Source: Siphonodentalium dalli (lineage: Eukaryota > Mollusca > Scaphopoda > Gadilida > Siphonodentaliidae). Taken from it: 64,000 nucleotides of DNA. The notes under the pieces are model-generated. The model was not told the origin of the DNA. It was given only the letters and a program-made list of their open reading frames with translations, and ran no database searches. Each line of letters starts with the position of its first letter. The first letter of the stretch is position 1. The DNA is taken from assembly GCA_032622095.1 (NCBI GenBank), contig CP136063.1:69417980-69481979 (forward strand), written 5' to 3'. Both the position numbers and the translations under genes were made by a program. Positions 15,099-30,600 of the stretch are shown here, piece by piece.

Positions 15099-18000
15099 CT
15101 ACACAGATGTCGAGAAGATATTATTCTAATATTATGTACAGAAATATCGTCATGGGACGGCGGCAAAATATGAATGCATTTATGGTCTACATGTTCGTTC
15201 TGCCATTACCGCGGCCGTTCTGCATTTTACCCATCGACGAAACAAGTTCTTTTAAACTAGATTAAAATGTTACACTGATGTCGTGAATATATCAATCTAA
15301 CATATGTCAAGAATAGTCGCCACAGGACGGCGAAATATGAATGAATTTGTTGTTTTGTAATTATAATAAAGAGCGTTTCTTTGTTTATATTATATAACCC
15401 ATGAGATATGTGTTTGCCATTAACCACATGTTGCTGGTTCGAACAGCGTTCAAATACATGAATAGTAGAATACTCAACACCATTCGGAAGTGCATAACAC
15501 AAACAGCGAGTAATTCTCACTGAGACGATATCATCACCCTAAAGAGTCTGTGTCATCTGCCACCAGTTATGCAAACACAAGCTTAGTGCCAACGTAAACT
15601 CAAGCTCAGTGCCGACGTGAACAGAGTGTGAACAACTGGACGCCGTGTCAAACATTTTTGATATTGGTTTCTCCTTGTACGTTCATTAATAGTGAATTCT
15701 TATAGTACTCGCATGTGATATTTGGATTTACCACACAATTTGTAAGTAAAAACTGATTTTGTTATGTTTCGATCGTTCTGCGTTTTACCATAGCTCTTCT
15801 GTCCCATATCGATGGGTATCCAGACGATTGGGACCTTGGACGCTTGGGACTGCGTTCTGCGTTTTGCCGCTGCTATCCCATCAGCGAAATAAGTTGTTTT
15901 AATCTTTAATGATCATGACGTCGAAAAGATGTTAGCTGTTCTGCGTTTTCTAATACCGTCCCATCCTATCTAATAAAAAAGTTGTTTTAATCTTGATTAT
16001 GGTCAATAAAATGGGACCACCAATAAAATGCTGCACTGATGACCATATAGAGCCATTTCGGTGCTGCTACATGCTGTATTATTGCTAAACAGCAAGTTAT
16101 GGGGTCTATCTTAGCTGTTCTGCGTTTTCTAATACCGTCCCATCCTATCTAATACCGTCCCATCCCGTTCTGCAATTTCGCTTCCGTCCCATCAGCGAAA
16201 AAAAACATGTTTTCATCTTGATTATGGTCAATAAAATGTTACAATGATGTCGAGAAGATATTAATCTAACATTTTATGTAAAAATATCGCCGCGGGACGG
16301 GGAAATGTGAATGCATGGGGTGATTTGGTGTTTGTTTACATTTTCGTTCTGCAATTTCGCTTCCGTCCCATCAGCGAAAAAAAACATGTTTTCATCTTGA
16401 TTATGGTCAATAAAATGCTGCACCGATGACCATATAGAGCCATTTTGGTGCTGCTACATGCTGTATTATTGCTAAACAGCAAGTTTAGGGGTCTATCTTA
16501 GCTGTTCTGCGTTTTCTAATACCGTCCCATCCTATCTAATACCGTCCCATCAGCGAAAAAAAACATGTTTTCATCTTGATTATGGTCAATAAAATGTTAC
16601 AATGATGTCGAGAAGATATTAATCTAACATTTTATGTAAAAATATCGCCGCGGGACGGGGAAATGTGAATGCATGGGGTGATTTGGTGTTTGTTTACATT
16701 TTCGTTCTGCAATTTCGCTTCCGCCCCATCGACGAAAAAAGTTGTTTTCATCCGTCCCATCAGCGAAAAAAAACATGTTTTCATCTTGATTATGGCCAAT
16801 AAAATGCTACAGTGATGTCGAAAAGATGTTAATCTAACATTTTATGCAAAAATATCGCCGCGGGACGGGGAAATGTGAATACATGGGGTGATTTGGTGTT
16901 TGTTTACATTTTCGTTCTGCAATTTCGCTTCCGTCCCATCAGCGAAAAAAAACATGTTTTCATCTTGATTATGGTCAATAAAATGGGACCACCAATAAAA
17001 TGCTGCACTGATGACCATATAGAGCCATTTTGGTGCTGCTACATGCTGTATTATTGCTAAACAGCAAGTTTAGGGGTCTATCTTAGCTGTTCTGCGTTTT
17101 CTAATACCGTCCCATCCTATCTAATACCGTCCCATCAGCGAAAAAAAACATGTTTTCATCTTGATTATGGTCAATAAAATGTTACAATGATGTCGAGAAG
17201 ATATTAATCTAACATTTTATGTAAAAATATCGCCGCGGGACGGGGAAATGTGAATGCATGGGGTGATTTGGTGTTTGTTTACATTTTCGTTCTGCAATTT
17301 CGCTTCCGTCCCATCAGCGAAAAAAAACATGTTTTCATCTTGATTATGGTCAATAAAATGGGATCACCAATAAAATGCTGCACTGATGACCATATAGAAC
17401 CATTTTGGTGCTGCTACATGCTGTATTATTGCTAAACAGCAAGTTTAGGGGTCTATCTTAGCTGTTCTGCGTTTTCTAATACCGTCCCATCCTATCTAAT
17501 ACCGTCCCATCAGCGAAAAAAAACATGTTTTCATCTTGATTATGGTCAATAAAATGGGACCACCAATAAAATGCTGCACTGATGACCATATAGAGCCATT
17601 TTGGTGCTGCTACATGCTGTATTATTGCTAAACAGCAAGTTTAGGGGTCTATCTTAGCTGTTCTGCGTTTTCTAATACCGTCCCATCCTATCTAATACCG
17701 TCCCATCAGCGAAAAAAAACATGTTTTCATCTTGATTATGGTCAATAAAATGTTACAATGATGTCGAGAAGATATTAATCTAACATTTTATGTAAAAATA
17801 TCGCCGCGGGACGGGGAAATGTGAATGCATGGGGTGATTTGGTGTTTGTTTACATTTTCGTTCTGCAATTTCGCTTCCGTCCCATCAGCGAAAAAAAACA
17901 TGTTTTCATCTTGATTATGGTCAATAAAATGGGACCACCAATAAAATGCTGCACTGATGACCATATAGAGCCATTTTGGTGCTGCTACATGCTGTATTAT

Positions 18001-19096
18001 TGCTAAACAGCAAGTTTAGGGGTCTATCTTAGCTGTTCTGCGTTTTCTAATACCGTCCCATCCTATCTAATACCGTCCCATCAGCGAAAAAAAACATGTT
18101 TTCATCTTGATTATGGTCAATAAAATGTTACAATGATGTCGAGAAGATATTAATCTAACATTTTATGTAAAAATATCGCCGCGGGACGGGGAAATGTGAA
18201 TGCATGGGGTGATTTGGTGTTTGTTTACATTTTCGTTCTGCAATTTCGCTTCCGTCCCATCAGCGAAAAAAAACATGTTTTCATCTTGATTATGGTCAAT
18301 AAAATGGGACCACCAATAAAATGCTGCACCGATGACCATATAGAGCCATTTTGGTGCCTCTACATGGTGTATTATTGCTAAACAGCAAGTTTAGGGGTCT
18401 ATCTTAGCTGTTCTGCGTTTTCTAATACCGTCCCATCCTATCTAATACCGTCCCATCAGCGAAAAAAAACATGTTTTCATCTTGATTATGGTCAATAAAA
18501 TGTTACAGTGATGTCGAGAAGATATTAATCTAACATTGTATGTAAAAATATCGCCGCGGGACGGGGAAATGTGAATGCATGGGGTGATTTGGTGTTTGTT
18601 TACATTTTCGTTCTGCAATTTCGCTTCCGTCCCATCAGCGAAAAAAAACATGTTTTCATCTTGATTATGGTCAATAAAATGGGACCACCAATAAAATGCT
18701 GCACCGATGACCATATAGAGCCATTTTGGTGCCTCTACATGGTGTATTATTGCTAAACAGCAAGTTTAGGGGTCTATCTTAGCTGTTCTGCGTTTTCTAA
18801 TACCGTCCCATCCTATCTAATACCGTCCCATCAGCGAAAAAAAACATGTTTTCATCTTGATTATGGTCAATAAAATGCTAAAATGATGCCGAGAAGATGT
18901 TGATCTAACATTTTATGCAAAAATATCACCGTGGGACGGGGAAATATGAATGTGATGAATGATGTTTTAGAGTAAGCAATATTTAATTACGAACAGAACA
19001 TGTCGTTCTGCAATTTCCTAAGCTGTTCTGCGTTTTTCAACTTCCGTCCCATTAGCGAAACAAATTGTTTTAATCTTGATTATGGTCAATAAAATG
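15099..19096. repeat. Satellite unit 7, expanded to 3998 bp
   Basis: Expansion of 1514 bp, which equals the 193-bp unit-5 change plus 375 + 375 + 571 bp. The 571-bp step (17250 to 17821) is 375 + 196, meaning one half-repeat was duplicated alone near 17510-17700. One repeat has GGGATCACC instead of GGGACCACC (about 17361) and ATAGAACC instead of ATAGAGCC. These two substitutions recur in the 585-bp repeats of units 11 and 12. Confidence 0.88.
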
Positions 19097-22000
19097 CTAC
19101 ACAGATGTCGAGAAGATATTATTCTAATATTATGTACAGAAATATCGTCATGGGACGGCGGCAAAATATGAATGCATTTATGGTCTACATGTTCGTTCTG
19201 CCATTACCGCGGCCGTTCTGCATTTTACCCATCGACGAAACAAGTTCTTTTAAACTAGATTAAAATGTTACACTGATGTCGTGAATATATCAATCTAACA
19301 TATGTCAAGAATAGTCGCCATAGGACGGCGAAATATGAATGAATTTGTTGTTTTGTAATTATAATAAAGAGCGTTTCTTTGTTTATATTATATAACCCAT
19401 GAGATATGTGTTTGCCATTAACCACATGTTGCTGGTTCGAACAGCGTTCAAATACATGAATAGTAGAATACTCAACACCATTCGGAAGTGCATAACACAA
19501 ACAGCGAGTAATTCTCACTGAGACGATATCATCACCCTAAAGAGTCTGTGTCATCTGCCACCAGTTATGCAAACACAAGCTTAGTGCCAACGTAAACTCA
19601 AGCTCAGTGCCGACGTGAACAGAGTGTGAACAACTGGACGCCGTGTCAAACATTTTTGATATTGGTTTCTCCTTGTACGTTCATTAATAGTGAATTCTTA
19701 TAGTACTCGCATGTGATATTTGGATTTACCACACAATTTGTAAGTAAAAACTGATTTTGTTATGTTTCGATCGTTCTGCGTTTTACCATAGCTCTTCTGT
19801 CCCATATCGATGGGTATCCAGACGATTGGGACCTTGGACGCTTGGGACTGCGTTCTGCGTTTTGCCGCTGCTATCCCATCAGCGAAATAAGTTGTTTTAA
19901 TCTTTAATGATCATGACGTCGAAAAGATGTTAGCTGTTCTGCGTTTTCTAATACCGTCCCATCCTATCTAATAAAAAAGTTGTTTTAATCTTGATTATGG
20001 TCAATAAAATGGGACCACCAATAAAATGCTGCACTGATGACCATATAGAGCCATTTCGGTGCTGCTACATGCTGTATTATTGCTAAACAGCAAGTTATGG
20101 GGTCTATCTTAGCTGTTCTGCGTTTTCTAATACCGTCCCATCCTATCTAATACCGTCCCATCCCGTTCTGCAATTTCGCTTCCGTCCCATCAGCGAAAAA
20201 AAACATGTTTTCATCTTGATTATGGTCAATAAAATGTTACAATGATGTCGAGAAGATATTAATCTAACATTTTATGTAAAAATATCGCCGCGGGACGGGG
20301 AAATGTGAATGCATGGGGTGATTTGGTGTTTGTTTACATTTTCGTTCTGCAATTTCGCTTCCGTCCCATCAGCGAAAAAAAACATGTTTTCATCTTGATT
20401 ATGGTCAATAAAATGGGACCACCAATAAAATGCTGCACCGATGACCATATAGAGCCATTTTGGTGCTGCTACATGCTGTATTATTGCTAAACAGCAAGTT
20501 TAGGGGTCTATCTTAGCTGTTCTGCGTTTTCTAATACCGTCCCATCCTATCTAATACCGTCCCATCAGCGAAAAAAAACATGTTTTCATCTTGATTATGG
20601 TCAATAAAATGTTACAATGATGTCGAGAAGATATTAATCTAACATTTTATGTAAAAATATCGCCGCGGGACGGGGAAATGTGAATGCATGGGGTGATTTG
20701 GTGTTTGTTTACATTTTCGTTCTGCAATTTCGCTTCCGTCCCATCAGCGAAAAAAAACATGTTTTCATCTTGATTATGGTCAATAAAATGGGACCACCAA
20801 TAAAATGCTGCACCGATGACCATATAGAGCCATTTTGGTGCCTCTACATGGTGTATTATTGCTAAACAGCAAGTTTAGGGGTCTATCTTAGCTGTTCTGC
20901 GTTTTCTAATACCGTCCCATCCTATCTAATACCGTCCCATCAGCGAAAAAAAACATGTTTTCATCTTGATTATGGTCAATAAAATGTTACAGTGATGTCG
21001 AGAAGATATTAATCTAACATTGTATGTAAAAATATCGCCGCGGGACGGGGAAATGTGAATGCATGGGGTGATTTGGTGTTTGTTAACATTTTCGTTCTGC
21101 AATTTCGCTTCCGTCCCATCAGCGAAAAAAAACATGTTTTCATCTTGATTATGGTCAATAAAATGGGACCACCAATAAAATGCTGCACTGATGACCATAT
21201 AGAGCCATTTTGGTGCTGCTACATGCTGTATTATTGCTAAACAGCAAGTTTAGGGGTCTATCTTAGCTGTTCTGCGTTTTCTAATACCGTCCCATCCTAT
21301 CTAATACCGTCCCATCAGCGAAAAAAAACATGTTTTCATCTTGATTATGGTCAATAAAATGTTACAATGATGTCGAGAAGATATTAATCTAACATTTTAT
21401 GTAAAAATATCGCCGCGGGACGGGGAAATGTGAATGCATGGGGTGATTTGGTGTTTGTTTACATTTTCGTTCTGCAATTTCGCTTCCGTCCCATCAGCGA
21501 AAAAAAACATGTTTTCATCTTGATTATGGTCAATAAAATGGGACCACCAATAAAATGCTGCACTGATGACCATATAGAGCCATTTTGGTGCTGCTACATG
21601 CTGTATTATTGCTAAACAGCAAGTTTAGGGGTCTATCTTAGCTGTTCTGCGTTTTCTAATACCGTCCCATCCTATCTAATACCGTCCCATCAGCGAAAAA
21701 AAACATGTTTTCATCTTGATTATGGTCAATAAAATGTTACAATGATGTCGAGAAGATATTAATCTAACATTTTATGTAAAAATATCGCCGCGGGACGGGG
21801 AAATGTGAATGCATGGGGTGATTTGGTGTTTGTTTACATTTTCGTTCTGCAATTTCGCTTCCGTCCCATCAGCGAAAAAAAACATGTTTTCATCTTGATT
21901 ATGGTCAATAAAATGGGACCACCAATAAAATGCTGCACCGATGACCATATAGAGCCATTTTGGTGCCTCTACATGGTGTATTATTGCTAAACAGCAAGTT

Positions 22001-22705
22001 TAGGGGTCTATCTTAGCTGTTCTGCGTTTTCTAATACCGTCCCATCCTATCTAATACCGTCCCATCAGCGAAAAAAAACATGTTTTCATCTTGATTATGG
22101 TCAATAAAATGTTACAGTGATGTCGAGAAGATATTAATCTAACATTGTATGTAAAAATATCGCCGCGGGACGGGGAAATGTGAATGCATGGGGTGATTTG
22201 GTGTTTGTTTACATTTTCGTTCTGCAATTTCGCTTCCGTCCCATCAGCGAAAAAAAACATGTTTTCATCTTGATTATGGTCAATAAAATGGGACCACCAA
22301 TAAAATGCTGCACCGATGACCATATAGAGCCATTTTGGTGCCTCTACATGGTGTATTATTGCTAAACAGCAAGTTTAGGGGTCTATCTTAGCTGTTCTGC
22401 GTTTTCTAATACCGTCCCATCCTATCTAATACCGTCCCATCAGCGAAAAAAAACATGTTTTCATCTTGATTATGGTCAATAAAATGCTAAAATGATGCCG
22501 AGAAGATGTTGATCTAACATTTTATGCAAAAATATCACCGTGGGACGGGGAAATATGAATGTGATGAATGATGTTTTAGAGTAAGCAATATTTAATTACG
22601 AACAGAACATGTCGTTCTGCAATTTCCTAAGCTGTTCTGCGTTTTTCAACTTCCGTCCCATTAGCGAAACAAATTGTTTTAATCTTGATTATGGTCAATA
22701 AAATG
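19097..22705. repeat. Satellite unit 8, expanded by 3 x 375 bp
   Basis: Length 3609 bp, exactly 1125 bp more than canonical. The 375-bp block has six copies (boxes near 20307, 20682, 21057, 21432, 21807, 22182) instead of three, as expected from unequal exchange in subrepeat register. Confidence 0.9.
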
Positions 22706-25700
22706 CTACACAGATGTCGAGAAGATATTATTCTAATATTATGTACAGAAATATCGTCATGGGACGGCGGCAAAATATGAATGCATTTATGGTCTACATG
22801 TTCGTTCTGCCATTACCGCGGCCGTTCTGCATTTTACCCATCGACGAAACAAGTTCTTTTAAACTAGATTAAAATGTTACACTGATGTCGTGAATATATC
22901 AATCTAACATATGTCAAGAATAGTCGCCATAGGACGGCGAAATATGAATGAATTTGTTGTTTTGTAATTATAATAAAGAGCGTTTCTTTGTTTATATTAT
23001 ATAACCCATGAGATATGTGTTTGCCATTAACCACATGTTGCTGGTTCGAACAGCGTTCAAATACATGAATAGTAGAATACTCAACACCATTCGGAAGTGC
23101 ATAACACAAACAGCGAGTAATTCTCACTGAGACGATATCATCACCCTAAAGAGTCTGTGTCATCTGCCACCAGTTATGCAAACACAAGCTTAGTGCCAAC
23201 GTAAACTCAAGCTCAGTGCCGACGTGAACAGAGTGTGAACAACTGGACGCCGTGTCAAACATTTTTGATATTGGTTTCTCCTTGTACGTTCATTAATAGT
23301 GAATTCTTATAGTACTCGCATGTGATATTTGGATTTACCACACAATTTGTAAGTAAAAACTGATTTTGTTATGTTTCGATCGTTCTGCGTTTTACCATAG
23401 CTCTTCTGTCCCATATCGATGGGTATCCAGACGATTGGGACCTTGGACGCTTGGGACTGCGTTCTGCGTTTTGCCGCTGCTATCCCATCAGCGAAATAAG
23501 TTGTTTTAATCTTTAATGATCATGACGTCGAAAAGATGTTAGCTGTTCTGCGTTTTCTAATACCGTCCCATCCTATCTAATAAAAAAGTTGTTTTAATCT
23601 TGATTATGGTCAATAAAATGGGACCACCAATAAAATGCTGCACTGATGACCATATAGAGCCATTTCGGTGCTGCTACATGCTGTATTATTGCTAAACAGC
23701 AAGTTATGGGGTCTATCTTAGCTGTTCTGCGTTTTCTAATACCGTCCCATCCTATCTAATACCGTCCCATCCCGTTCTGCAATTTCGCTTCCGTCCCATC
23801 AGCGAAAAAAAACATGTTTTCATCTTGATTATGGTCAATAAAATGTTACAATGATGTCGAGAAGATATTAATCTAACATTTTATGTAAAAATATCGCCGC
23901 GGGACGGGGAAATGTGAATGCATGGGGTGATTTGGTGTTTGTTTACATTTTCGTTCTGCAATTTCGCTTCCGTCCCATCAGCGAAAAAAAACATGTTTTC
24001 ATCTTGATTATGGTCAATAAAATGGGACCACCAATAAAATGCTGCACCGATGACCATATAGAGCCATTTTGGTGCTGCTACATGCTGTATTATTGCTAAA
24101 CAGCAAGTTTAGGGGTCTATCTTAGCTGTTCTGCGTTTTCTAATACCGTCCCATCCTATCTAATACCGTCCCATCAGCGAAAAAAAACATGTTTTCATCT
24201 TGATTATGGTCAATAAAATGTTACAATGATGTCGAGAAGATATTAATCTAACATTTTATGTAAAAATATCGCCGCGGGACGGGGAAATGTGAATGCATGG
24301 GGTGATTTGGTGTTTGTTTACATTTTCGTTCTGCAATTTCGCTTCCGTCCCATCAGCGAAAAAAAACATGTTTTCATCTTGATTATGGTCAATAAAATGG
24401 GACCACCAATAAAATGCTGCACCGATGACCATATAGAGCCATTTTGGTGCCTCTACATGGTGTATTATTGCTAAACAGCAAGTTTAGGGGTCTATCTTAG
24501 CTGTTCTGCGTTTTCTAATACCGTCCCATCCTATCTAATACCGTCCCATCAGCGAAAAAAAACATGTTTTCATCTTGATTATGGTCAATAAAATGTTACA
24601 GTGATGTCGAGAAGATATTAATCTAACATTGTATGTAAAAATATCGCCGCGGGACGGGGAAATGTGAATGCATGGGGTGATTTGGTGTTTGTTAACATTT
24701 TCGTTCTGCAATTTCGCTTCCGTCCCATCAGCGAAAAAAAACATGTTTTCATCTTGATTATGGTCAATAAAATGGGACCACCAATAAAATGCTGCACCGA
24801 TGACCATATAGAGCCATTTTGGTGCCTCTACATGGTGTATTATTGCTAAACAGCAAGTTTAGGGGTCTATCTTAGCTGTTCTGCGTTTTCTAATACCGTC
24901 CCATCCTATCTAATACCGTCCCATCAGCGAAAAAAAACATGTTTTCATCTTGATTATGGTCAATAAAATGCTAAAATGATGCCGAGAAGATGTTGATCTA
25001 ACATTTTATGCAAAAATATCACCGTGGGACGGGGAAATATGAATGTGATGAATGATGTTTTAGAGTAAGCAATATTTAATTACGAACAGAACATGTCGTT
25101 CTGCAATTTCCTAAGCTGTTCTGCGTTTTTCAACTTCCGTCCCATTAGCGAAACAAATTGTTTTAATCTTGATTATGGTCAATAAAATGCTACACAGATG
25201 TCGAGAAGATATTATTCTAATATTATGTACAGAAATATCGTCATGGGACGGCGGCAAAATATGAATGCATTTATGGTCTACATGTTCGTTCTGCCATTAC
25301 CGCGGCCGTTCTGCATTTTACCCATCGACGAAACAAGTTCTTTTAAACTAGATTAAAATGTTACACTGATGTCGTGAATATATCAATCTAACATATGTCA
25401 AGAATAGTCGCCATAGGACGGCGAAATATGAATGAATTTGTTGTTTTGTAATTATAATAAAGAGCGTTTCTTTGTTTATATTATATAACCCATGAGATAT
25501 GTGTTTGCCATTAACCACATGTTGCTGGTTCGAACAGCGTTCAAATACATGAATAGTAGAATACTCAACACCATTCGGAAGTGCATAACACAAACAGCGA
25601 GTAATTCTCACTGAGACGATATCATCACCCTAAAGAGTCTGTGTCATCTGCCACCAGTTATGCAAACACAAGCTTAGTGCCAACGTAAACTCAAGCTCAG

Positions 25701-27673
25701 TGCCGACGTGAACAGAGTGTGAACAACTGGACGCCGTGTCAAACATTTTTGATATTGGTTTCTCCTTGTACGTTCATTAATAGTGAATTCTTATAGTACT
25801 CGCATGTGATATTTGGATTTACCACACAATTTGTAAGTAAAAACTGATTTTGTTATGTTTCGATCGTTCTGCGTTTTACCATAGCTCTTCTGTCCCATAT
25901 CGATGGGTATCCAGACGATTGGGACCTTGGACGCTTGGGACTGCGTTCTGCGTTTTGCCGCTGCTATCCCATCAGCGAAATAAGTTGTTTTAATCTTTAA
26001 TGATCATGACGTCGAAAAGATGTTAGCTGTTCTGCGTTTTCTAATACCGTCCCATCCTATCTAATAAAAAAGTTGTTTTAATCTTGATTATGGTCAATAA
26101 AATGGGACCACCAATAAAATGCTGCACTGATGACCATATAGAGCCATTTCGGTGCTGCTACATGCTGTATTATTGCTAAACAGCAAGTTATGGGGTCTAT
26201 CTTAGCTGTTCTGCGTTTTCTAATACCGTCCCATCCTATCTAATACCGTCCCATCCCGTTCTGCAATTTCGCTTCCGTCCCATCAGCGAAAAAAAACATG
26301 TTTTCATCTTGATTATGGTCAATAAAATGTTACAATGATGTCGAGAAGATATTAATCTAACATTTTATGTAAAAATATCGCCGCGGGACGGGGAAATGTG
26401 AATGCATGGGGTGATTTGGTGTTTGTTTACATTTTCGTTCTGCAATTTCGCTTCCGTCCCATCAGCGAAAAAAAACATGTTTTCATCTTGATTATGGTCA
26501 ATAAAATGGGACCACCAATAAAATGCTGCACCGATGACCATATAGAGCCATTTTGGTGCTGCTACATGCTGTATTATTGCTAAACAGCAAGTTTAGGGGT
26601 CTATCTTAGCTGTTCTGCGTTTTCTAATACCGTCCCATCCTATCTAATACCGTCCCATCAGCGAAAAAAAACATGTTTTCATCTTGATTATGGTCAATAA
26701 AATGTTACAATGATGTCGAGAAGATATTAATCTAACATTTTATGTAAAAATATCGCCGCGGGACGGGGAAATGTGAATGCATGGGGTGATTTGGTGTTTG
26801 TTTACATTTTCGTTCTGCAATTTCGCTTCCGTCCCATCAGCGAAAAAAAACATGTTTTCATCTTGATTATGGTCAATAAAATGGGACCACCAATAAAATG
26901 CTGCACCGATGACCATATAGAGCCATTTTGGTGCCTCTACATGGTGTATTATTGCTAAACAGCAAGTTTAGGGGTCTATCTTAGCTGTTCTGCGTTTTCT
27001 AATACCGTCCCATCCTATCTAATACCGTCCCATCAGCGAAAAAAAACATGTTTTCATCTTGATTATGGTCAATAAAATGTTACAGTGATGTCGAGAAGAT
27101 ATTAATCTAACATTGTATGTAAAAATATCGCCGCGGGACGGGGAAATGTGAATGCATGGGGTGATTTGGTGTTTGTTAACATTTTCGTTCTGCAATTTCG
27201 CTTCCGTCCCATCAGCGAAAAAAAACATGTTTTCATCTTGATTATGGTCAATAAAATGGGACCACCAATAAAATGCTGCACCGATGACCATATAGAGCCA
27301 TTTTGGTGCCTCTACATGGTGTATTATTGCTAAACAGCAAGTTTAGGGGTCTATCTTAGCTGTTCTGCGTTTTCTAATACCGTCCCATCCTATCTAATAC
27401 CGTCCCATCAGCGAAAAAAAACATGTTTTCATCTTGATTATGGTCAATAAAATGCTAAAATGATGCCGAGAAGATGTTGATCTAACATTTTATGCAAAAA
27501 TATCACCGTGGGACGGGGAAATATGAATGTGATGAATGATGTTTTAGAGTAAGCAATATTTAATTACGAACAGAACATGTCGTTCTGCAATTTCCTAAGC
27601 TGTTCTGCGTTTTTCAACTTCCGTCCCATTAGCGAAACAAATTGTTTTAATCTTGATTATGGTCAATAAAATG
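22706..27673. repeat. Satellite units 9-10, canonical 2484 bp each
   Basis: Two canonical units, both with T at the diagnostic GTCGCCAYAGG site and three 375-bp repeats each. Confidence 0.93.
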
Positions 27674-30600
27674 CTACACAGATGTCGAGAAGATATTATT
27701 CTAATATTATGTACAGAAATATCGTCATGGGACGGCGGCAAAATATGAATGCATTTATGGTCTACATGTTCGTTCTGCCATTACCGCGGCCGTTCTGCAT
27801 TTTACCCATCGACGAAACAAGTTCTTTTAAACTAGATTAAAATGTTACACTGATGTCGTGAATATATCAATCTAACATATGTCAAGAATAGTCGCCACAG
27901 GACGGCGAAATATGAATGAATTTGTTGTTTTGTAATTATAATAAAGAGCGTTTCTTTGTTTATATTATATAACCCATGAGATATGTGTTTGCCATTAACC
28001 ACATGTTGCTGGTTCGAACAGCGTTCAAATACATGAATAGTAGAATACTCAACACCATTCGGAAGTGCATAACACAAACAGCGAGTAATTCTCACTGAGA
28101 CGATATCATCACCCTAAAGAGTCTGTGTCATCTGCCACCAGTTATGCAAACACAAGCTTAGTGCCAACGTAAACTCAAGCTCAGTGCCGACGTGAACAGA
28201 GTGTGAACAACTGGACGCCGTGTCAAACATTTTTGATATTGGTTTCTCCTTGTACGTTCATTAATAGTGAATTCTTATAGTACTCGCATGTGATATTTGG
28301 ATTTACCACACAATTTGTAAGTAAAAACTGATTTTGTTATGTTTCGATCGTTCTGCGTTTTACCATAGCTCTTCTGTCCCATATCGATGGGTATCCAGAC
28401 GATTGGGACCTTGGACGCTTGGGACTGCGTTCTGCGTTTTGCCGCTGCTATCCCATCAGCGAAATAAGTTGTTTTAATCTTTAATGATCATGACGTCGAA
28501 AAGATGTTAGCTGTTCTGCGTTTTCTAATACCGTCCCATCCTATCTAATAAAAAAGTTGTTTTAATCTTGATTATGGTCAATAAAATGGGACCACCAATA
28601 AAATGCTGCACTGATGACCATATAGAGCCATTTCGGTGCTGCTACATGCTGTATTATTGCTAAACAGCAAGTTATGGGGTCTATCTTAGCTGTTCTGCGT
28701 TTTCTAATACCGTCCCATCCTATCTAATACCGTCCCATCCCGTTCTGCAATTTCGCTTCCGTCCCATCAGCGAAAAAAAACATGTTTTCATCTTGATTAT
28801 GGTCAATAAAATGTTACAATGATGTCGAGAAGATATTAATCTAACATTTTATGTAAAAATATCGCCGCGGGACGGGGAAATGTGAATGCATGGGGTGATT
28901 TGGTGTTTGTTTACATTTTCGTTCTGCAATTTCGCTTCCGTCCCATCAGCGAAAAAAAACATGTTTTCATCTTGATTATGGTCAATAAAATGCTGCACCG
29001 ATGACCATATAGAGCCATTTTGGTGCTGCTACATGCTGTATTATTGCTAAACAGCAAGTTTAGGGGTCTATCTTAGCTGTTCTGCGTTTTCTAATACCGT
29101 CCCATCCTATCTAATACCGTCCCATCAGCGAAAAAAAACATGTTTTCATCTTGATTATGGTCAATAAAATGTTACAATGATGTCGAGAAGATATTAATCT
29201 AACATTTTATGTAAAAATATCGCCGCGGGACGGGGAAATGTGAATGCATGGGGTGATTTGGTGTTTGTTTACATTTTCGTTCTGCAATTTCGCTTCCGCC
29301 CCATCGACGAAAAAAGTTGTTTTCATCCGTCCCATCAGCGAAAAAAAACATGTTTTCATCTTGATTATGGCCAATAAAATGCTACAGTGATGTCGAAAAG
29401 ATGTTAATCTAACATTTTATGCAAAAATATCGCCGCGGGACGGGGAAATGTGAATACATGGGGTGATTTGGTGTTTGTTTACATTTTCGTTCTGCAATTT
29501 CGCTTCCGTCCCATCAGCGAAAAAAAACATGTTTTCATCTTGATTATGGTCAATAAAATGGGACCACCAATAAAATGCTGCACTGATGACCATATAGAGC
29601 CATTTTGGTGCTGCTACATGCTGTATTATTGCTAAACAGCAAGTTTAGGGGTCTATCTTAGCTGTTCTGCGTTTTCTAATACCGTCCCATCCTATCTAAT
29701 ACCGTCCCATCAGCGAAAAAAAACATGTTTTCATCTTGATTATGGTCAATAAAATGTTACAATGATGTCGAGAAGATATTAATCTAACATTTTGTGTAAA
29801 AATATCGCCGCGGGACGGGGAAATGTGAATGCATGGGGTGATTTGGTGTTTGTTTACATTTTCGTTCTGCAATTTCGCTTCCGTCCCATCGACGAAAAAA
29901 GTTGTTTTCATCCGTCCCATCAGCGAAAAAAAACATGTTTTCATCTTGATTATGGTCAATAAAATGCTACAGTGATGTCGAAAAGATGTTAATCTAACAT
30001 TTTATGCAAATATATCGCCGCGGGACGGGGAAATGTGAATGCATGGGGTGATTTGGTGTTTGTTTACATTTTCGTTCTGCAATTTCGCTTCCGTCCCATC
30101 AGCGAAAAAAAACATGTTTTCATCTTGATTATGGTCAATAAAATGGGACCACCAATAAAATGCTGCACTGATGACCATATAGAGCCATTTTGGTGCTGCT
30201 ACATGCTGTATTATTGCTAAACAGCAAGTTTAGGGGTCTATCTTAGCTGTTCTGCGTTTTCTAATACCGTCCCATCCTATCTAATACCGTCCCATCCCGT
30301 TCTGCAATTTCGCTTCCGTCCCATCAGCGAAAAAAAACATGTTTTCATCTTGATTATGGTCAATAAAATGTTACAATGATGTCGAGAAGATATTAATCTA
30401 ACATTTTATGTAAAAATATCGCCGCGGGACGGGGAAATGTGAATGCATGGGGTGATTTGGTGTTTGTTTACATTTTCGTTCTGCAATTTCGCTTCCGTCC
30501 CATCAGTGAAAAAAAACATGTTTTCATCTTGATTATGGTCAATAAAATGGGATCACCAATAAAATGCTGCACTGATGACCATATAGAGCCATTTTGGTGC

